Source: Deltaproteobacteria bacterium (GTDB taxonomy: Bacteria > Myxococcota_A > UBA796 > SXON01). From it: 42,094 nucleotides of DNA. The translations under genes were made by a program, and so were the position numbers. This document shows, in pieces, positions 40,745 through 42,094 of the stretch. Below the pieces are notes generated by a model. It had not been told where the DNA came from. It did no database searches and saw nothing but the letters and a program-made list of their open reading frames with translations. The stretch covers positions 1 through 42,094 of the forward strand of contig CANKOI010000032.1 of NCBI GenBank assembly GCA_947484175.1, written 5' to 3'. The first letter of the stretch is position 1. Every line of letters starts with the position of its first letter.

Positions 40745-41686
40745 ATGTCCGGTATCGCCGTCGTTTCCAACCCCCGGTCGCGGCAGAACCGGAAGAACCC
40801 GGCGTTGAGCGGGCAAATGTCGTTCATGCTCGGCACTCGCGGCAAGGTGGCGCAGCCCCAGAGCCGTGACGATCTCGTGGAGCAGGCGCGCCGCTTTCGC
40901 GACGAGCGCGTGGATGTGCTCGCTGTGAACGGGGGTGACGGCACGCTTCATATGGTGCTGACCGCCTTCATCGAGGCCTACGGCGACAGCCCGATCCCCC
41001 CGGTGGCCATCCTCCGCGGCGGCACCATGAACACCATTGCGGGCGGCCTCGGCGTGAGAGGCTCCCCCGAGGCTCTGCTCTCCGCCCTGCTCCTGCGGTA
41101 CCACACGGATCAGCCGATGCCGTGGGCGGAACGAAACATTCTACGCATCGAAGGCGGCGAGAAGCCCGAATACGGCTTCCTGTTCGGAAACGGGCTGATG
41201 AGCAACTTTCTCCAAGAGCACTACGCGGTCAGCGATCCCAGCCCCCTTACCGCTGCTTGGCTTCTGGCCCGCGCCGTCTGCTCCGCTGCCGTGAATGGCG
41301 CGCTCGTGAAACGCCTAAGCGCACCCGCGGAGTGTGAGGTGGAGGTAGACGGTTTTCGATGGGAGCCGAAGCGCTTCTTGACCGTCACCATGGGCACGGT
41401 AGACGACATCGGCTTCGGTTTTCGCCCCTTCTACGAAGCCCTCCGGCACCCGGGCCGCATGCAGGTCCTCGGCTTTGCGTGCGATGCGTTCGGCGTGGTG
41501 AAGTGCCTCCCGCGCATCCGAATGGGGCAGGCGATCCGCTCTCCCGACGTGTACAGCGCCGTGCCGGAGCGAGTGGTGCTGCGTTCGGAGAAGGCCATAC
41601 CCTTCATGGTCGACGGCGACTTCCACCCGGCCGGGCAAACGCTCACGGTCTCCGTGGGTCCGCGGATCCGGTTCCTTTTGCCCTGA
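40745..41686 (+). CDS. Diacylglycerol kinase-type lipid kinase
   Basis: 313 residues. The catalytic domain of the DAGK/YegS/sphingosine kinase family is clear: IAVVSNPRSRQNRKNP at the N terminus, LAVNGGDGTLHMVLTAF with the GGDGT nucleotide loop near residues 61-65, ILRGGTMNTIAGGLGV, and a C-terminal MVDGDFHPAGQTLTVSVG. It phosphorylates a lipid such as diacylglycerol or a long-chain base. It is probably peripheral at the inner membrane. It diverges from the ASST-like gene and converges with the hydrolase at the window end. Confidence 0.88.
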   Translation: MSGIAVVSNPRSRQNRKNPALSGQMSFMLGTRGKVAQPQSRDDLVEQARRFRDERVDVLAVNGGDGTLHMVLTAFIEAYGDSPIPPVAILRGGTMNTIAGGLGVRGSPEALLSALLLRYHTDQPMPWAERNILRIEGGEKPEYGFLFGNGLMSNFLQEHYAVSDPSPLTAAWLLARAVCSAAVNGALVKRLSAPAECEVEVDGFRWEPKRFLTVTMGTVDDIGFGFRPFYEALRHPGRMQVLGFACDAFGVVKCLPRIRMGQAIRSPDVYSAVPERVVLRSEKAIPFMVDGDFHPAGQTLTVSVGPRIRFLLP

Positions 41687-41754
41687 GGAGAGAGAGGCGG
41701 GGTCAGGGCGGCAGGTGGGGCGCCGATCTGCTCGTCCACCTTGGGGTGTCGGCG

Positions 41755-42094
41755 CTAGAGGAGGCGGTGCGCCTGGAGCACCTGAGGGCGGCTGCCTGTG
41801 CCGTGTTTGCGCTGGAGAGTTTGGGTGGAAACGGCGCCGAGGCTGTCGCGGCGCGGGTGGCGTCGAACCACGCGGCGGCGCGCTCCCCGCTCGTGCCCCC
41901 GCAGCCACGCTGCGATCAGCGGGTACACGTCCTTCTCGGCGTCCTCCCCGAGGCCGAGGTCGAGGTGGCCGTACTCGGGTAGCTCCACGTAGCGGGCCTC
42001 GGCGGCGTGGCCCTCGGCCCACGGGCGCACGAACTCCGGCCGGCCCACCCGGTCCAGTTCGCCCGCGAGGGCGAGCACCGGAACGTTCACCTCG
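41755..42094 (-). CDS. Alpha/beta hydrolase, C-terminal part (continues beyond the window)
   Basis: The frame is open to the last base, so the N terminus with the nucleophile lies outside. The visible 112 residues read VNVPVLALAGELDRVGRPEF (strand with the acid Asp), then ELPEYGHLDLGLGEDAEKDV, with the catalytic His in GHLDL, and PLIAAWLRGH. The order and spacing are those of the C-terminal end of an alpha/beta hydrolase. The last 40 or so residues are basic and of no family. The substrate cannot be inferred. Confidence 0.8.
   Translation of the reverse strand, partial: EVNVPVLALAGELDRVGRPEFVRPWAEGHAAEARYVELPEYGHLDLGLGEDAEKDVYPLIAAWLRGHERGARRRVVRRHPRRDSLGAVSTQTLQRKHGTGSRPQVLQAHRLL

Noticed and set aside
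1-42094. tRNA, rRNA or riboswitch genes
   Set aside because: No cloverleaf-like or conserved RNA sequence was found on reading the intergenic gaps, which are mostly short.

Overview
The window is high-GC and gene-dense, with mostly short intergenic gaps, and looks like a chromosomal segment of a Myxococcota-type (former deltaproteobacterial) bacterium. Signs of this are an elongation factor G of the mitochondrial EFG1-like type, a DUF4388 / J-domain / TPR fusion, several formylglycine-generating-enzyme-like (FGE-like) lipoproteins, a PKD/Ig-repeat plus C-type-lectin surface protein, and many short lipoproteins. The lineage is inferred from gene content alone. No tRNA, rRNA, CRISPR array or intact transposase was seen.

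Layout. 1-4.3 kb (minus): a three-domain PEP-utilising phosphotransferase beside an alpha-glucan phosphorylase. 4.4-10.4 kb: small lipoproteins, a calcineurin-type phosphoesterase, the DUF4388-J-TPR protein, Ssb, a rhodanese-like protein and an unusual P-loop ATPase joined to a SLOG-like nucleotide-binding domain. 10.4-12.5 kb: EF-G. 13.3-17.0 kb (minus): a molybdenum hydroxylase operon whose FAD subunit carries the four-cysteine insert of 4-hydroxybenzoyl-CoA reductase and whose iron-sulfur and molybdopterin subunits are fused. 17.1-25.1 kb (plus): a chain of seven mostly overlapping genes: two FGE-like proteins, a membrane SGNH hydrolase, a small unknown protein, chorismate synthase, TldD and TldE.

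25.14-30.68 kb is an accessory island between tldE and a PlsC-like acyltransferase. It holds an apparently intact AbrB/PIN toxin-antitoxin pair with a readable promoter and operator, a VapB/VapC pair whose toxin is broken, a tail fragment of a DUF5615-like toxin, a Phd-like/PIN pair whose toxin has lost a conserved acidic residue, and two 25-bp direct repeats about 1.1 kb apart around the last pair. Next come a truncated FGE-like domain, a C-type lectin domain and a PKD/Ig-repeat ORF. The last two are in the same frame and separated by one TAG codon.

30.7-42.1 kb returns to core genes: acyltransferase, a DUF1704 metallopeptidase-like protein, a NifU C-terminal-domain protein, a Nudix-fold protein with a degraded Nudix box, a fatty acid hydroxylase, phosphatidylserine decarboxylase, an RsmB-like methyltransferase, an arginase-family enzyme, a TPR protein, an ASST-like lipoprotein, a diacylglycerol-kinase-type lipid kinase and the end of an alpha/beta hydrolase. 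Several act on membrane lipids (acyltransferase, hydroxylase, Psd, lipid kinase). A 212-bp nested inverted-repeat element sits at 33889-34100.

The items most worth a second look are the ATPase-SLOG fusion, the fused 4-HBCR-like enzyme, the island with its 25-bp repeats and amber-split lectin gene, and the 212-bp element.
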